This document shows, in pieces, positions 1 to 9,307 of a stretch of DNA of 64,000 nucleotides. The notes under the pieces are model-generated. The model worked only from the letters and a program-made list of their open reading frames with translations. It searched no databases and had not been told where the DNA came from. This DNA is from Fluviicola sp. (lineage in GTDB: Bacteria; Bacteroidota; Bacteroidia; Flavobacteriales_D; Crocinitomicaceae): contig NVXV01000001.1 in the NCBI GenBank assembly GCA_002734085.1, forward strand, positions 485,000 to 548,999, written 5' to 3'. How positions within the stretch are numbered: the stretch's first letter is position 1; each line of letters begins with the position of its first letter. The translations under genes and the position numbers were made by a program.

Positions 1-2
1 CG

Positions 3-1181
3 CTTCCACAATCCCCTCAAACGTTCAAACAGTTATTGATGGTTTCCGGTATTGATCGTTACTATCAAATTGTAAAGTGTTTCCGTGATGAAGACTTAAG
101 AGCGGACCGTCAACCAGAGTTTACACAAATTGACTGTGAGATGTCTTTTGTGGAGCAGGAAGATGTTCTAAATACATTCGAAGGATTAGTGAAACACTTA
201 TTTAAAGCTTGTAGAAACGTTGATTTTGAAGGAGACTTTCCACGTATGACTTTTGCAGAAGCAATGGAAAAGTACGGATCAGACAAACCCGACATTCGTT
301 TTGGAATGGAGTTCAAAAACTTGAATGAAGTTGCAAAAAACAAAGGATTCAAAATATTTGATGAAGCAGAATTAGTGGTAGGTATTGTTGCTGAGCAATG
401 TGCTGTGTACTCAAGAAAACAATTAGATGGACTAACAAAATGGGTACAACGACCACAAATTGGTGCTAAGGGACTGGTTTACGTAAAATACAATGAAGAT
501 GGATCGTTTAAAAGCTCAGTAGACAAGTTCTATTCTCAAGAAGACCTCAAAACTTGGGCTGAAATGACTGGTGCAAAACCAGGAGACTTAATCCTTGTGT
601 TAAGTGGCGAAGCTGAAAAAGCACGCAAGCAAATGAATGAGCTTCGACTGCACATGGGAGACGAGTTAGGGTTGAGAAATCCAAACGAATTTAAACCATT
701 GTGGGTACTTGATTTCCCACTTTTGGAATGGGATGAAGAAACAGAGCGATACCATGCAATGCATCACCCGTTCACCTCACCAAAACAAGAAGATTTAGAA
801 TTACTTGATTCTGATCCAGGAAAGGTGAGAGCAAATGCTTATGATTTAGCAATGAATGGCGTAGAGCTTGGTGGTGGATCTATTCGTATTCACGATAGAG
901 AGTTACAGGCATTGATGTTTAAGCACCTCGGATTTTCAGATGAAGAAGCTCAAAAACAGTTTGGCTTCTTAATGAACGCTTTCGAATTTGGTGCTCCACC
1001 GCATGGAGGGATAGCATTTGGTTTAGATCGCTTAGTAGCAACAATGGGCGGATCTGATTCTATTCGAGATTATATCGCGTTTCCAAAGAACAACGCTGGT
1101 AGAGATATTATGATTGATGCTCCTGCGACAATTGACGAAGAACAATTAAATGAATTAGCGCTTCGTTTGAAAGAAGATTAA
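3..1181 (+). CDS. aspS: Aspartate-tRNA ligase, C-terminal part (5' end outside window)
   Basis: Class II aminoacyl-tRNA synthetase that charges tRNA-Asp in the cytoplasm. The reading frame is open from base 3 with no start codon, so the anticodon-binding domain and the front of the catalytic core lie outside the window. Visible motif 2 is [18 protein letters not shown] just after the edge, and motif 3 is [10 protein letters not shown] near the end. Between them is the roughly 120-residue insertion of the bacterial enzyme (GAD domain), including [12 protein letters not shown]. The apparent start at base 36 (TTG, then ATG) is internal: the frame continues upstream as [11 protein letters not shown], which is conserved in the family. 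The thioesterase gene follows after one base, so the two are probably co-transcribed. Confidence 0.97.
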   Translation, partial: LPQSPQTFKQLLMVSGIDRYYQIVKCFRDEDLRADRQPEFTQIDCEMSFVEQEDVLNTFEGLVKHLFKACRNVDFEGDFPRMTFAEAMEKYGSDKPDIRFGMEFKNLNEVAKNKGFKIFDEAELVVGIVAEQCAVYSRKQLDGLTKWVQRPQIGAKGLVYVKYNEDGSFKSSVDKFYSQEDLKTWAEMTGAKPGDLILVLSGEAEKARKQMNELRLHMGDELGLRNPNEFKPLWVLDFPLLEWDEETERYHAMHHPFTSPKQEDLELLDSDPGKVRANAYDLAMNGVELGGGSIRIHDRELQALMFKHLGFSDEEAQKQFGFLMNAFEFGAPPHGGIAFGLDRLVATMGGSDSIRDYIAFPKNNAGRDIMIDAPATIDEEQLNELALRLKED

Positions 1182-1182
1182 T

Positions 1183-1656
1183 ATGGATCAAAATAAGATT
1201 TCATTTCAATTTATTAGTGAACCAACCGATGTAAACTTTGGGGGAAAGGTCCATGGTGGCGTCGTAATGAAATGGATTGATCAAGCCGCATTTACCTGCG
1301 CAAGAACATGGTCTGGAACGTATTGCGTTACCGTTTATGTCGGAGGAATTCGTTTTTTGAAACCAGTGAGTATTGGTGATGTCGTAAAAGTAGACGCAAC
1401 AGTTATTTATACGGGAAATTCAAGTATTCATATTGCGGTAGATGTTTATTCTCGTGATTTTGAACACGAAGAATTTCAAAAAACAACGCATTGTGTCATT
1501 GTCTTTGTTTCTGTTGATGAAAATGGGAAGCCACAAACAGTAAAACCTTGGGTTCCTCAAACTGAAAGAGAAAAAAAGCTTGGAGAATATGCTAAAAAGT
1601 TGAAGTCTTTACGTCAGCAAATCTCTGAAGAAATGCAACCTTTTTTTGAAGAATAA
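1183..1656 (+). CDS. Hotdog-fold acyl-CoA thioesterase (YciA/ACOT type)
   Basis: A 157-residue single hotdog-domain protein that should hydrolyse acyl-CoA to free acid and CoA in the cytoplasm. The family motif is visible as VNFGGKVHGGVVMKWIDQAA (residues 17-36), with Asn18 and Asp33 at the positions used for catalysis in YciA and ACOT enzymes. The C-terminal third is lysine-rich and helical. ATG lies one base after the aspS stop. The gene converges with the alkaline phosphatase gene, separated by a single base, with no obvious terminator hairpin between them. Chain-length preference cannot be read from the sequence. Confidence 0.88.
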   Translation: MDQNKISFQFISEPTDVNFGGKVHGGVVMKWIDQAAFTCARTWSGTYCVTVYVGGIRFLKPVSIGDVVKVDATVIYTGNSSIHIAVDVYSRDFEHEEFQKTTHCVIVFVSVDENGKPQTVKPWVPQTEREKKLGEYAKKLKSLRQQISEEMQPFFEE

Positions 1657-1657
1657 T

Positions 1658-3070
1658 TTATTCAGAAGCTACACCACAGGCCTGCAACATCATATTGTGC
1701 AGAAATACATTTTCTACAAAAGGAGGTAATAGTTCACTACCTGGTCCAAAAGCAGCCAACTCTACAAAATCTGCGGAGTGATGCATGTCACCAAAACCAA
1801 CAGAAGTATATTCTTTTTGAATACGAGCCAATTTTTCAAAAGGAAGCTTGTAGTCATTTGTCAAATCATCTTCAGCCAATTTACCATAATGTTCAATGAT
1901 CGTTTTCGCATCTTCTTGACTAAGATTATAACCTTGCGCAAATTCAACAATCTCTATTAATTGATTTATCGTTGTGTCTTTTGTTACGCCCTTTAAGATC
2001 CAGTCATTGGAGTGTTTGAAAGTTTGAATGCGGTCAAATTGTTCATCGGCGTTTTTTCCGTAAAATAAACCAGGATTCCCATTTCCATGATCTGTGGTGA
2101 CAATAATTAGAGTATCATCTCTACCTTCAGCAAAGTCAAGCGCTACTTGAATAGCCTCGTCAAATGCAGCCTGATCATAGATTAATCCACCTGTATCGTT
2201 TGCATGTGCTGCCCAATCTACTTTTCCCCCTTCCACTTGTAAAACAAACCCATCTTCATTTGATTTCATTTTATCGATCGCAATTCTCGTCATTTCAGCG
2301 ATTGTTGGAACTAGTTGTTGAAGTTTCTTATCTGAAGATTGATCCACTGTGTAAGGTAGAGCTGATTCGTGAAAAACGCCAAGCAAAGGATTTTCACTAG
2401 ATAGAAACTCCTTAAGCTCAGACTTATTTCTTGCCACGTCGAATCCATTTTCAGAAAACGCTGCAAATAAATCTCTTTTGTCTTCTCTTTTTAAAGGGTG
2501 AAAATATTCTTCACCGCCACCCATCATTACATCAAATTTTAACTTTAAATATTCCTCAGCAATTTCAGGTTGTAGGCTACGGCTTTTTTTAGTTACACAA
2601 AAACTAGCTGGAGTAGCATGAGTAATTGGAACTGTTGTAACGCATCCCACCTTTTTGCCTGCTTTTTTAAATTTTTGAAGAATGGGCTCGAATGCTTCAC
2701 CACTGGCGCTCATATTTAAGCTCCCGTTAGGTACTCTAACACCTCCTCCCCAAGCAGAACCTCCGGCAGCTGAATCAGTCACTAGCGAACTTGCCGAAGC
2801 TGTATCCATCATAGCTCTTTTAAAACGACCATTTTTGTAGTTTTCCATCCACACTGACCCTTTATTATACTTTCTTTGAAGAAATAAATCTGCCATTGTC
2901 AACGTGCCTATGCTCATTCCATCGGAAACCAAGAAAATAATGTTTTTAGCTTGTTTTTTTAGATCATCTATTTGTTTTTGTGAAGGAGTATTAGCTGAAA
3001 TCAGCATTGGGGAAATCGCTACGCCGGCAGTCGCCAAAGAAGTATTTCTAAAAAAGTCTCTTCTTTTCAT
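1658..3070 (-). CDS. Alkaline phosphatase, PhoA superfamily, Tat-exported
   Basis: Zinc-dependent phosphomonoesterase expected outside the inner membrane. I place the start at 3070 (MKRRDFF) rather than the longer frame from 3106, because the protein then begins directly with a Tat signal: twin Arg in KRRDFF, a hydrophobic stretch (LATAGVAISPMLIS), then mature sequence. Metal and nucleophile motifs are present in order: FLVSDGMS, LVTDSAAGGSAW (nucleophile Ser within DSA), VEGGKVDWAAHAND, TTDHGNGNPG, and MHHSADFVELAAFGPGSE near the C terminus. Length (about 470 residues) is normal. No T9SS tail is seen, so the product is probably periplasmic. Confidence 0.92.
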   Translation of the reverse strand: MKRRDFFRNTSLATAGVAISPMLISANTPSQKQIDDLKKQAKNIIFLVSDGMSIGTLTMADLFLQRKYNKGSVWMENYKNGRFKRAMMDTASASSLVTDSAAGGSAWGGGVRVPNGSLNMSASGEAFEPILQKFKKAGKKVGCVTTVPITHATPASFCVTKKSRSLQPEIAEEYLKLKFDVMMGGGEEYFHPLKREDKRDLFAAFSENGFDVARNKSELKEFLSSENPLLGVFHESALPYTVDQSSDKKLQQLVPTIAEMTRIAIDKMKSNEDGFVLQVEGGKVDWAAHANDTGGLIYDQAAFDEAIQVALDFAEGRDDTLIIVTTDHGNGNPGLFYGKNADEQFDRIQTFKHSNDWILKGVTKDTTINQLIEIVEFAQGYNLSQEDAKTIIEHYGKLAEDDLTNDYKLPFEKLARIQKEYTSVGFGDMHHSADFVELAAFGPGSELLPPFVENVFLHNMMLQACGVASE

Positions 3071-3276
3071 AAATATATAATTTATTTCTTTCGTTATTTT
3101 TTTCAATATTGTTAGTTAAAGCTACTCACAATAAATGAACACTAACTCCAACAAATATAGACAACAAATTTTCGTGCCATGTTTTCTAAAGTTTAAATCT
3201 TGTAAATTATTGTGTCTTTTTGGGTAATCAAATGAATATGGTGTCGTTTAAAATTCATTATTACGGTTTTGCTTGT

Positions 3277-3284
3277 TACATTTG
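3277..3284 (+). promoter_or_regulatory. Putative sigma-A -7 box (TACATTTG) for the bacilliredoxin gene
   Basis: TACATTTG matches the Bacteroidota consensus TAnnTTTG and lies 24 bases before the ATG at 3309. No clear TTG -33 element is seen at the usual 19-21 base distance. Confidence 0.5.
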
Positions 3285-3308
3285 TAGAAGAATTTAAAAA
3301 CAGAAAAT

Positions 3309-3722
3309 ATGTATCCTCCAGAATTAGTAGCACCCATGAAAGAAGATTTGACTTCTGCTGGGTTTAAGCAGTTAACATCAGCTGAGGAAGTTGATCAAAC
3401 AATAAAAAATACCGAAGGCAGCCTTTTAGTTGTGGTTAATAGTGTATGTGGTTGTGCAGCAGGTAACATGAGACCTGGTGTGAAGCAATCACTGGAATCA
3501 GATGTAAAACCATCTACCTTAACAACAGTTTTTGCTGGTGTTGATGGGGAGGCCGTTGCACAGGCTAGAAAGTATTTTCTACCATTTCCTCCTTCATCTC
3601 CTTCAATTGCACTTTTTAAAGATGGAAAATTGGTGCATTTTTTAGAAAGACATCACATAGAGGGTGGAACAGCTGAAATGATTGCTGATAACTTGAAAGA
3701 AGCATACAAGCAATTTTGTTAG
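3309..3722 (+). CDS. Bacilliredoxin, BrxA/BrxB (YphP/YqiW) family
   Basis: A 137-residue thioredoxin-like protein. In Bacillus, family members remove bacillithiol from S-bacillithiolated proteins. The signature VVNSVCGCAAGNMRPG (from residue 42) contains the CGC active site (Cys47 and Cys49) characteristic of the family, and the chain ends in a further cysteine (Cys137). Length and collinearity fit the whole family domain with no extension. The gene stands alone between divergent and convergent neighbours and has its own -7 box and a hairpin terminator. Whether this organism makes bacillithiol cannot be told from this window. Confidence 0.93.
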   Translation: MYPPELVAPMKEDLTSAGFKQLTSAEEVDQTIKNTEGSLLVVVNSVCGCAAGNMRPGVKQSLESDVKPSTLTTVFAGVDGEAVAQARKYFLPFPPSSPSIALFKDGKLVHFLERHHIEGGTAEMIADNLKEAYKQFC

Positions 3723-3746
3723 TCGTTTTATACCATTTGTAAATTG

Positions 3747-3787
3747 AAGGATTGATGAGTAAAACTTTTCTTATCAATCCTTTTCTA
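3747..3787. terminator. Bidirectional hairpin terminator between bacilliredoxin and the TPR/PD40 gene
   Basis: AAGGATTGAT (3747-3756) pairs perfectly with ATCAATCCTT (3773-3782), followed by a T-rich run on the + strand. The right arm overlaps the stop codon of the convergent minus-strand gene (3774), so the same hairpin can serve both genes. Confidence 0.75.
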
Positions 3788-5054
3788 TTTTCTTCAGTTT
3801 GATTTCATAGTCAAAATCTGTGTGAGCCACCTTCGGTTTAAAAACAACTATTTTATTTTGGTTATTCCAGTTCGTGCTAGAGACGAATTGAAAATCATCA
3901 TAAATCATAAACTGTATTTCATCATCCCCAGTGTTGTAGGGCTTTCCCAAATTATACCATTTGCTAGGTGTTATCAAACCGTTTTCAATTGAATAATCGG
4001 GTGTGAAATAGATATCGAAACCTCCAAATCCAGGTAGTCCATTTGACGAAAAATAAAAAACATTATTAATGAAAGTAGGATATATTTCATCTCCTTTAGT
4101 ATTTACTCTACTTAAAGGGGAGAGTTGTGAAAAACTACTATTTACGGAGTTAAATTTTATTACGAATAAATCTTTATTTCCAGTACGGTCTGAAGAAAAA
4201 TAAATTAAGCTGTATTTCGGTGCATAAAAGAAATGTCCGTTCCAACTCCCATTATTTACTTCTTTTGGCAGAAGAACCCAATTATCGTCTTTTTCGAATT
4301 TCCAGTAACTTTTATATATCCCATTTTCATTTACTGTTCTAAAAGATAACTCGTTACTAATCCACTCACTTTGGAAAAAAGTGAATTCTTTCATTTTAAT
4401 CCTATTCTTTTTTAATCCTTTCCTTTTTATTAGTTTTTGATCCTCTGTGCTTGATATAACTAGTCCTTTGGTTGTAGGGATAACTTCCGACTTATTACTT
4501 AATTGCAAATCAGTGACTTTCACCGCACGTGTTTTCCAGTAATTATAGTCCGTTGCTAAGCTTACAGAATTCATATAGAACTCATAATCATTAACTGTAT
4601 AGGGGTATAGAGAGTCATATTCACCATAATCAATATTTCCATAGTATTTTTTAAAATGTTTGAGGTTATGTTTTAGAACGTCATATAATTCCAATTTCAT
4701 TCCAACTTCAAACAACTTAAAATAGTAGTGGGCAGGTTGATTAATTTCAAAATCTATTCCGCTATTCAAGTAGATCATTGCAGAATCTATTCTTCCTTGC
4801 TCATAATATATTTCACCTAAGAACAGTTGCGCCTCTACTAATGCAAAACTGGTATTAATAGCTTCCAACAAGGATGTTTTTGCTCTCTCTATTTCTCCTT
4901 TTTTGTACAATTCAACTGCTTCATTGTAATGAGGAACTGCTTCATATTGATCATTACTATTAATCCCTTTCGGAAATTTTGGGTGTTCGATATATTCTTG
5001 AGCCTGACATATCAAAACAGAAAATAGGAGTGTAAATAAGAAAGATAATCGCAT
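3774..5054 (-). CDS. Secreted TPR and PD40-repeat protein of unknown function
   Basis: A 426-residue exported protein. It begins with a signal peptide (MRLSFLFTLLFSVLICQAQ, cleavage probably after the last Ala-Gln). Residues about 35-130 read as tetratricopeptide repeats (YKKGEIERAKTSLLEAI, LFLGEIYYEQGRIDSAMIYLNSGI). The second half has PD40/WD40-like beta-propeller strands with the typical FSSDRTGNKDLFVIKF and FYFSSNGLPGFGGFDIYFT signatures. This resembles the N-terminal part of Bacteroidota OmpA-linked TPR/PD40 proteins such as PorE, but the OmpA peptidoglycan-binding domain is absent. The gene is monocistronic. The function is not known. Confidence 0.8.
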   Translation of the reverse strand: MRLSFLFTLLFSVLICQAQEYIEHPKFPKGINSNDQYEAVPHYNEAVELYKKGEIERAKTSLLEAINTSFALVEAQLFLGEIYYEQGRIDSAMIYLNSGIDFEINQPAHYYFKLFEVGMKLELYDVLKHNLKHFKKYYGNIDYGEYDSLYPYTVNDYEFYMNSVSLATDYNYWKTRAVKVTDLQLSNKSEVIPTTKGLVISSTEDQKLIKRKGLKKNRIKMKEFTFFQSEWISNELSFRTVNENGIYKSYWKFEKDDNWVLLPKEVNNGSWNGHFFYAPKYSLIYFSSDRTGNKDLFVIKFNSVNSSFSQLSPLSRVNTKGDEIYPTFINNVFYFSSNGLPGFGGFDIYFTPDYSIENGLITPSKWYNLGKPYNTGDDEIQFMIYDDFQFVSSTNWNNQNKIVVFKPKVAHTDFDYEIKLKKIEKD

Positions 5055-5063
5055 TTTTTAAGA

Positions 5064-5071
5064 CAAATTTA
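5064..5071 (-). promoter_or_regulatory. Possible -7 box (TAAATTTG on minus) for the TPR/PD40 gene
   Basis: CAAATTTA on the + strand reads TAAATTTG on the minus strand, 10 bases before the ATG at 5054. If it is used, the leader is only a few bases long. No matching -33 element was found. Confidence 0.35.
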
Positions 5072-5188
5072 GTTTTGGTTCTCTAAAAGTTTACCTACTC
5101 AAACCATAATTAATCAAAAATTAATCTTGCTTATATATTTATAATAAAGCCTTACTAGTGATTTAATGTACACTGATTAAATCGACTC

Positions 5189-5196
5189 TATTTTTG
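5189..5196 (+). promoter_or_regulatory. Putative -7 box (TATTTTTG) for the metallophosphatase gene
   Basis: TATTTTTG fits TAnnTTTG and lies 31 bases upstream of the ATG at 5228. The -33 region has no good TTG. Confidence 0.45.
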
Positions 5197-5227
5197 TCAT
5201 TATTAGATAATTAAACTACTAAAAAAA

Positions 5228-8200
5228 ATGAAACCCTCTTTACTAAGCTTGATAGCAATCTTTTTAACATCTGCTTTTAGTTGGTCTGCAACTGATAAGT
5301 ATAGATTAATGTTCAATGATGATCCTTCTTCGATTATTACAGTTGGGTGGGAACAAGTCTCTGGATCTAACCCAGTTGTATACTACGGCACTTTAGATGA
5401 AGGAACAAATTGGGCAAATTACCCATTAAATGAAGCGGCTTATAGAACAACTAGCTATATGGGAATGACAAATAAATTTGCCAAGTTGACAAATCTACAG
5501 CCAAACACAGCTTATTACTTTGTGATTAAAGATGATGAAGGGGTGAGTAATCGGTATTGGTTTAGAACATGCCCAGATGTAAATACTGAAACCCTTTCTT
5601 TTATCTCTGGGGGAGATTCAAGATCAGGACAAACACAGCGACAGAATTCAAATCGAATGGTGGCTAAAATTCGTCCTCATGCAGTGTTGTTTGGAGGAGA
5701 TTTGGTAAACACCCCTGGAAACAGCTCAGTTCAAACTTGGTTTGAGGACTGGGAACTTTCATATACGAGTGATGGACAAATTATTCCTTTTGTACATTCT
5801 TTCGGTAATCATGAAGAATATGGCACAGGGGGTCCAGAATTTATAAATGAACTTTTCGATACTGAATATGATGTATACTATCGTGTTACATTTGGAGGAG
5901 ATTTATTTTCTGTTTACACTTTAAATGGTGAACTTCTTCCAGGTCATACAATTAGTAACGCTTCAAAGCGCGCCAATCAAGCCGCTTGGTTAGCGAACGA
6001 ATTACCTAATGATAATGCAATTTGGAAGTCTGCACAATACCACAGACCGATTGTCCCACATTATTCAGGAAAAGGAGAGGGGGCCGATGAGTTTGATGAT
6101 TGGGCAAATCTATTTTATGATTATGATGTGAGATTAGTAATGGAGTCTGATGCTCATGTGACTAAACTAACAGAAGAAGTTAGACCAGCTATGACAATAG
6201 CATCTGGTAATTCAAGTAGTTGGTTTACTTCAACAGGTCTTGATCCAGACAAAGGGATAACATTTATTGGTGAAGGAGCTTGGGGAACAATTCGCACCCC
6301 TGATGATTCCCACCCAATGACTACTGCAATGGCTTCAATGTACCAGTTTTCGTGGATTTTACTGGACGCTTGTAAAATTGAAATAAGAACTGTAGATACG
6401 CAGAGTCCTGGTACGGTGCCAGAACATGCGCCAGGTGATTATACGTCAATTTCGTCTAGTTTGGAAGATCAATTATGGAAGCCAACAAATTTGCCTAGCG
6501 GTGTTCGAAGAATTCAGAAGTGCTATCCGCCCGATGCTGATTTCACAGCCAATCAAACTTCAATATTTGAGGGTCAGACTGTGAGTTTTACAGATTTATC
6601 CACGGAGAATCCTACCTCATGGTTTTGGGACTTTGGGGATGGAAACACATCAACCTTACAAAGCCCAAATAACACATATGCAACGGCTGGACTATATGAA
6701 GTGACATTAACAGCAACAAATTCAGACGGAAATGATATAGAGGTTAAGACAGACTATATTGAAGTCTCTGAACCAGTTGCGCCAATAGCAGACTTTACTG
6801 TTTCTAACACAAATCCCTCGGCTGGAGCAACAGTTCAATTCACAGATTTGACATTGAATAATCCATCATCTTGGTCTTGGAACTTTGGAGATGGAAACAC
6901 TTCTTCGCTTCAGAATCCAACTTACGCCTATGCTTCACCGGGAACGTTTACAGTTTCTTTAACTGCATCTAACGCTTATGGTTCAGACGAAGAAATAAAA
7001 ATAGATTATATCAATGTTTTGAATGGAGGAACTACATCAGTAGTTATTGCAACAGGAGATGATGATGTTGAAGAGTTTAGAAGTGGTAACGCTGGAGAAA
7101 TGTATTTGACTAGCTCTGATCTTGAAATCGGTAATGATGGAGGAACAGAACAATACACAGGAGTACGCTTTATAGATGTTGATGTACCTCAAGGCGCAAC
7201 AATATCAAATGCAAAATTGGTGTTTAGAGCAGACGAAACGGATTTTGCTTCTTCTCAGCTTAACATTTACATCCAAGCAGAAGATGCGGATAATTCAGCT
7301 CCTTATCAAACTACTAACTTTGACTTATCTTCTCGTAACTTTTCTGCTACATTGTATACCTGGGCAGAAGGAAGTATACCTGGTTGGAATGCTGGGACAG
7401 TATATGAAACACCTGATATTTCAGCGTTAGTTCAAGAGGTTGTTAATCGAGGTGGCTGGAATTCGGGCAATGCCATGTCATTTGTTCTTTATAGTGATAT
7501 GGGACAATCTAGCGAACGGGTTGCGGATTCATATGAGGGAGGATATCCTGCGGAGCTTGTTTTCGACTGGACAGTTCCAGCAGTTGCTCCACCAGTAGCT
7601 GATTTTACTCCTAGCGGAACTCAAGCGTGCGCAGGAACTACTGTCGATTTTACAGATAATTCAACCAATAATCCAACATCTTGGTCATGGGATTTCGGTG
7701 ATGGAGCAACATCAACAGATCAAAACCCCTCTCATACTTATTCTACTGCAGGAACCTATACGGTTACTTTAACCACCTATAACAATGGAGGAAGCGACCA
7801 AGTTGTAGAAACAAACTTAATTACAATTGACGATGAAGTGAATTTAACTTTGTCCAATGATGTTTCAATATGTGATGGTGAAAGCACGATGGTTTCGGCA
7901 ACGGGAGCAACTAGCTATACTTGGGATAACGGACTGGGTCTTGGTAGTTCTCACACTGTTTCTCCCAATTCAGAGACAACATATTCTGTTGTTGCGGCAA
8001 ATGGAACTTGTGAAGAAATAGGGTCAATAACAATTTCTGTTGATCAACCACTTTCAGCAGGAACGACGGCTAATGTCACAATTTGTGAAAATGATAATTC
8101 TTTTGATCTTCAAGATGCTTTATCAAATGAAGACAATGGAGGTACATGGACAGATAATGATGGGACCAATGCTTTGAGTGGAAATTTACTCGATGCAACT

Positions 8201-9253
8201 CAACTAACAGCGGGAAGTACGTATGATTTTTCCTATGAAGTTCCAGCTAACGGCTCTTGTCCTGACGATCAGTCAACGATGACAGTCTCAGTAGTTGGTC
8301 AGGTAAGTGCAGGTAGTTTGACGGCTAATAATTCTGCTTGTATAGAAGATGCAACATTCGACCTGTTTAATTCAATTGAAAATTATTCGGGTGGCGGTGA
8401 CTGGCTCGATGACGACAACACAAATGCTTTAACTAATAATACGGTAGACTTATCAATGCTATCTTCAGGTTCTTATAATTTTACATACAGTATAGATGGA
8501 GGAACTTGTGGCACGGACGAAATAACAGTTTCAATCGAAATTAATCAATCTTCTGAATTAACAGTTAGTGGCGATAGTCAAATTTGTATAGGAGAAAGTA
8601 TTTTAATTGAGGCCTCTGGAGCTAATGATTACGTTTGGGACAATGGATTGGGTAGCGGAAGTCAACACACAGTGAACCCAACACAATCAACACAATATTC
8701 TGTGACAGGTACTTCGAACGGTTGCTCTGCAGTTGAAACTATAGAAATAACTGTATTAGAACTTCCTGAAGTTGTACTTATGCCTTTTGAAGTCGATACA
8801 ATTTGTACACTTGATAACCCAGTAACTTTACCAAACGGAACTCCACAAGGAGGTGTATATTCGGGCAATGGAGTGGATGGAAATACATTTAACCCACAAT
8901 CTTCTGGAGAAGGAGAGCATACTGTATTCTACACATATACATCGATGGATGGGTGTATAAATGACAGTTCACAAAGCATCTTTGTTTCATCTTGCTTAAG
9001 TGTGGTTGAAGAAAATATGGATATTTTCAACATCTATCCAAACCCTGCTACTGATAAAATAACGATAGAAAGAGAAAACCCTTCAGATTATAAAGAAATA
9101 AAAATTTACGACGTAAACGGAAAGATTATTTATACGACCAAATCGCTTAAAAACCCTGTTCAGTTGGATGTTTCTAATTGGGCGAAAGGAGCTTATTCGA
9201 TTGTATTTACAAGCAAATCAAAAGAGATTTCAAAAAAGATAATTATTCAGTAG
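5228..9253 (+). CDS. T9SS-exported purple-acid-phosphatase-like metallophosphatase with PKD domains
   Basis: A 1341-residue cell-surface or secreted phosphoesterase. Order: signal peptide (1 to about 20); fibronectin-like N-terminal domain of purple acid phosphatases (about 23-115); metallophosphatase core (about 120-400) with GGDSRSG (Asp130), FGGDLV, GNHE (Asn194-Glu196), YHRP and ESDAHVTK; PKD domains at about 437 and 521 (WFWDFGDGNTS, WSWNFGDGNTS); a DNRLRE-like beta domain (about 605-785); a third PKD (about 791); immunoglobulin-like, serine/threonine-rich repeats; and a type A T9SS sorting domain (about 1269-1341, starting NIYPNPATDKI, ending KKIIIQ). The last metal motif, usually GHxH, reads SDAH. 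The gene is followed directly by a strong hairpin terminator. Substrate unknown. Confidence 0.9.
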   Translation: MKPSLLSLIAIFLTSAFSWSATDKYRLMFNDDPSSIITVGWEQVSGSNPVVYYGTLDEGTNWANYPLNEAAYRTTSYMGMTNKFAKLTNLQPNTAYYFVIKDDEGVSNRYWFRTCPDVNTETLSFISGGDSRSGQTQRQNSNRMVAKIRPHAVLFGGDLVNTPGNSSVQTWFEDWELSYTSDGQIIPFVHSFGNHEEYGTGGPEFINELFDTEYDVYYRVTFGGDLFSVYTLNGELLPGHTISNASKRANQAAWLANELPNDNAIWKSAQYHRPIVPHYSGKGEGADEFDDWANLFYDYDVRLVMESDAHVTKLTEEVRPAMTIASGNSSSWFTSTGLDPDKGITFIGEGAWGTIRTPDDSHPMTTAMASMYQFSWILLDACKIEIRTVDTQSPGTVPEHAPGDYTSISSSLEDQLWKPTNLPSGVRRIQKCYPPDADFTANQTSIFEGQTVSFTDLSTENPTSWFWDFGDGNTSTLQSPNNTYATAGLYEVTLTATNSDGNDIEVKTDYIEVSEPVAPIADFTVSNTNPSAGATVQFTDLTLNNPSSWSWNFGDGNTSSLQNPTYAYASPGTFTVSLTASNAYGSDEEIKIDYINVLNGGTTSVVIATGDDDVEEFRSGNAGEMYLTSSDLEIGNDGGTEQYTGVRFIDVDVPQGATISNAKLVFRADETDFASSQLNIYIQAEDADNSAPYQTTNFDLSSRNFSATLYTWAEGSIPGWNAGTVYETPDISALVQEVVNRGGWNSGNAMSFVLYSDMGQSSERVADSYEGGYPAELVFDWTVPAVAPPVADFTPSGTQACAGTTVDFTDNSTNNPTSWSWDFGDGATSTDQNPSHTYSTAGTYTVTLTTYNNGGSDQVVETNLITIDDEVNLTLSNDVSICDGESTMVSATGATSYTWDNGLGLGSSHTVSPNSETTYSVVAANGTCEEIGSITISVDQPLSAGTTANVTICENDNSFDLQDALSNEDNGGTWTDNDGTNALSGNLLDATQLTAGSTYDFSYEVPANGSCPDDQSTMTVSVVGQVSAGSLTANNSACIEDATFDLFNSIENYSGGGDWLDDDNTNALTNNTVDLSMLSSGSYNFTYSIDGGTCGTDEITVSIEINQSSELTVSGDSQICIGESILIEASGANDYVWDNGLGSGSQHTVNPTQSTQYSVTGTSNGCSAVETIEITVLELPEVVLMPFEVDTICTLDNPVTLPNGTPQGGVYSGNGVDGNTFNPQSSGEGEHTVFYTYTSMDGCINDSSQSIFVSSCLSVVEENMDIFNIYPNPATDKITIERENPSDYKEIKIYDVNGKIIYTTKSLKNPVQLDVSNWAKGAYSIVFTSKSKEISKKIIIQ

Positions 9254-9261
9254 TAAAGTAT

Positions 9262-9307
9262 AGCCCCTTGTGCTTTAGGATTTCTAAAGCGTGAGGGGTT
9301 TATTTTT
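9262..9307. terminator. Strong hairpin terminator between the metallophosphatase gene and dprA
   Basis: A 16-17 bp imperfect stem (GCCCCTTGTGCTTTAG with CTAAAGCGTGAGGGGTT) is followed by TTTATTTTT. It sits between two convergent genes and can act on both. Confidence 0.85.

Noticed and set aside
36..1181. aspS starting at base 36
   Set aside because: The frame is open to the left edge and the upstream residues match the conserved AspRS sequence, so this is a truncated gene, not a short one.
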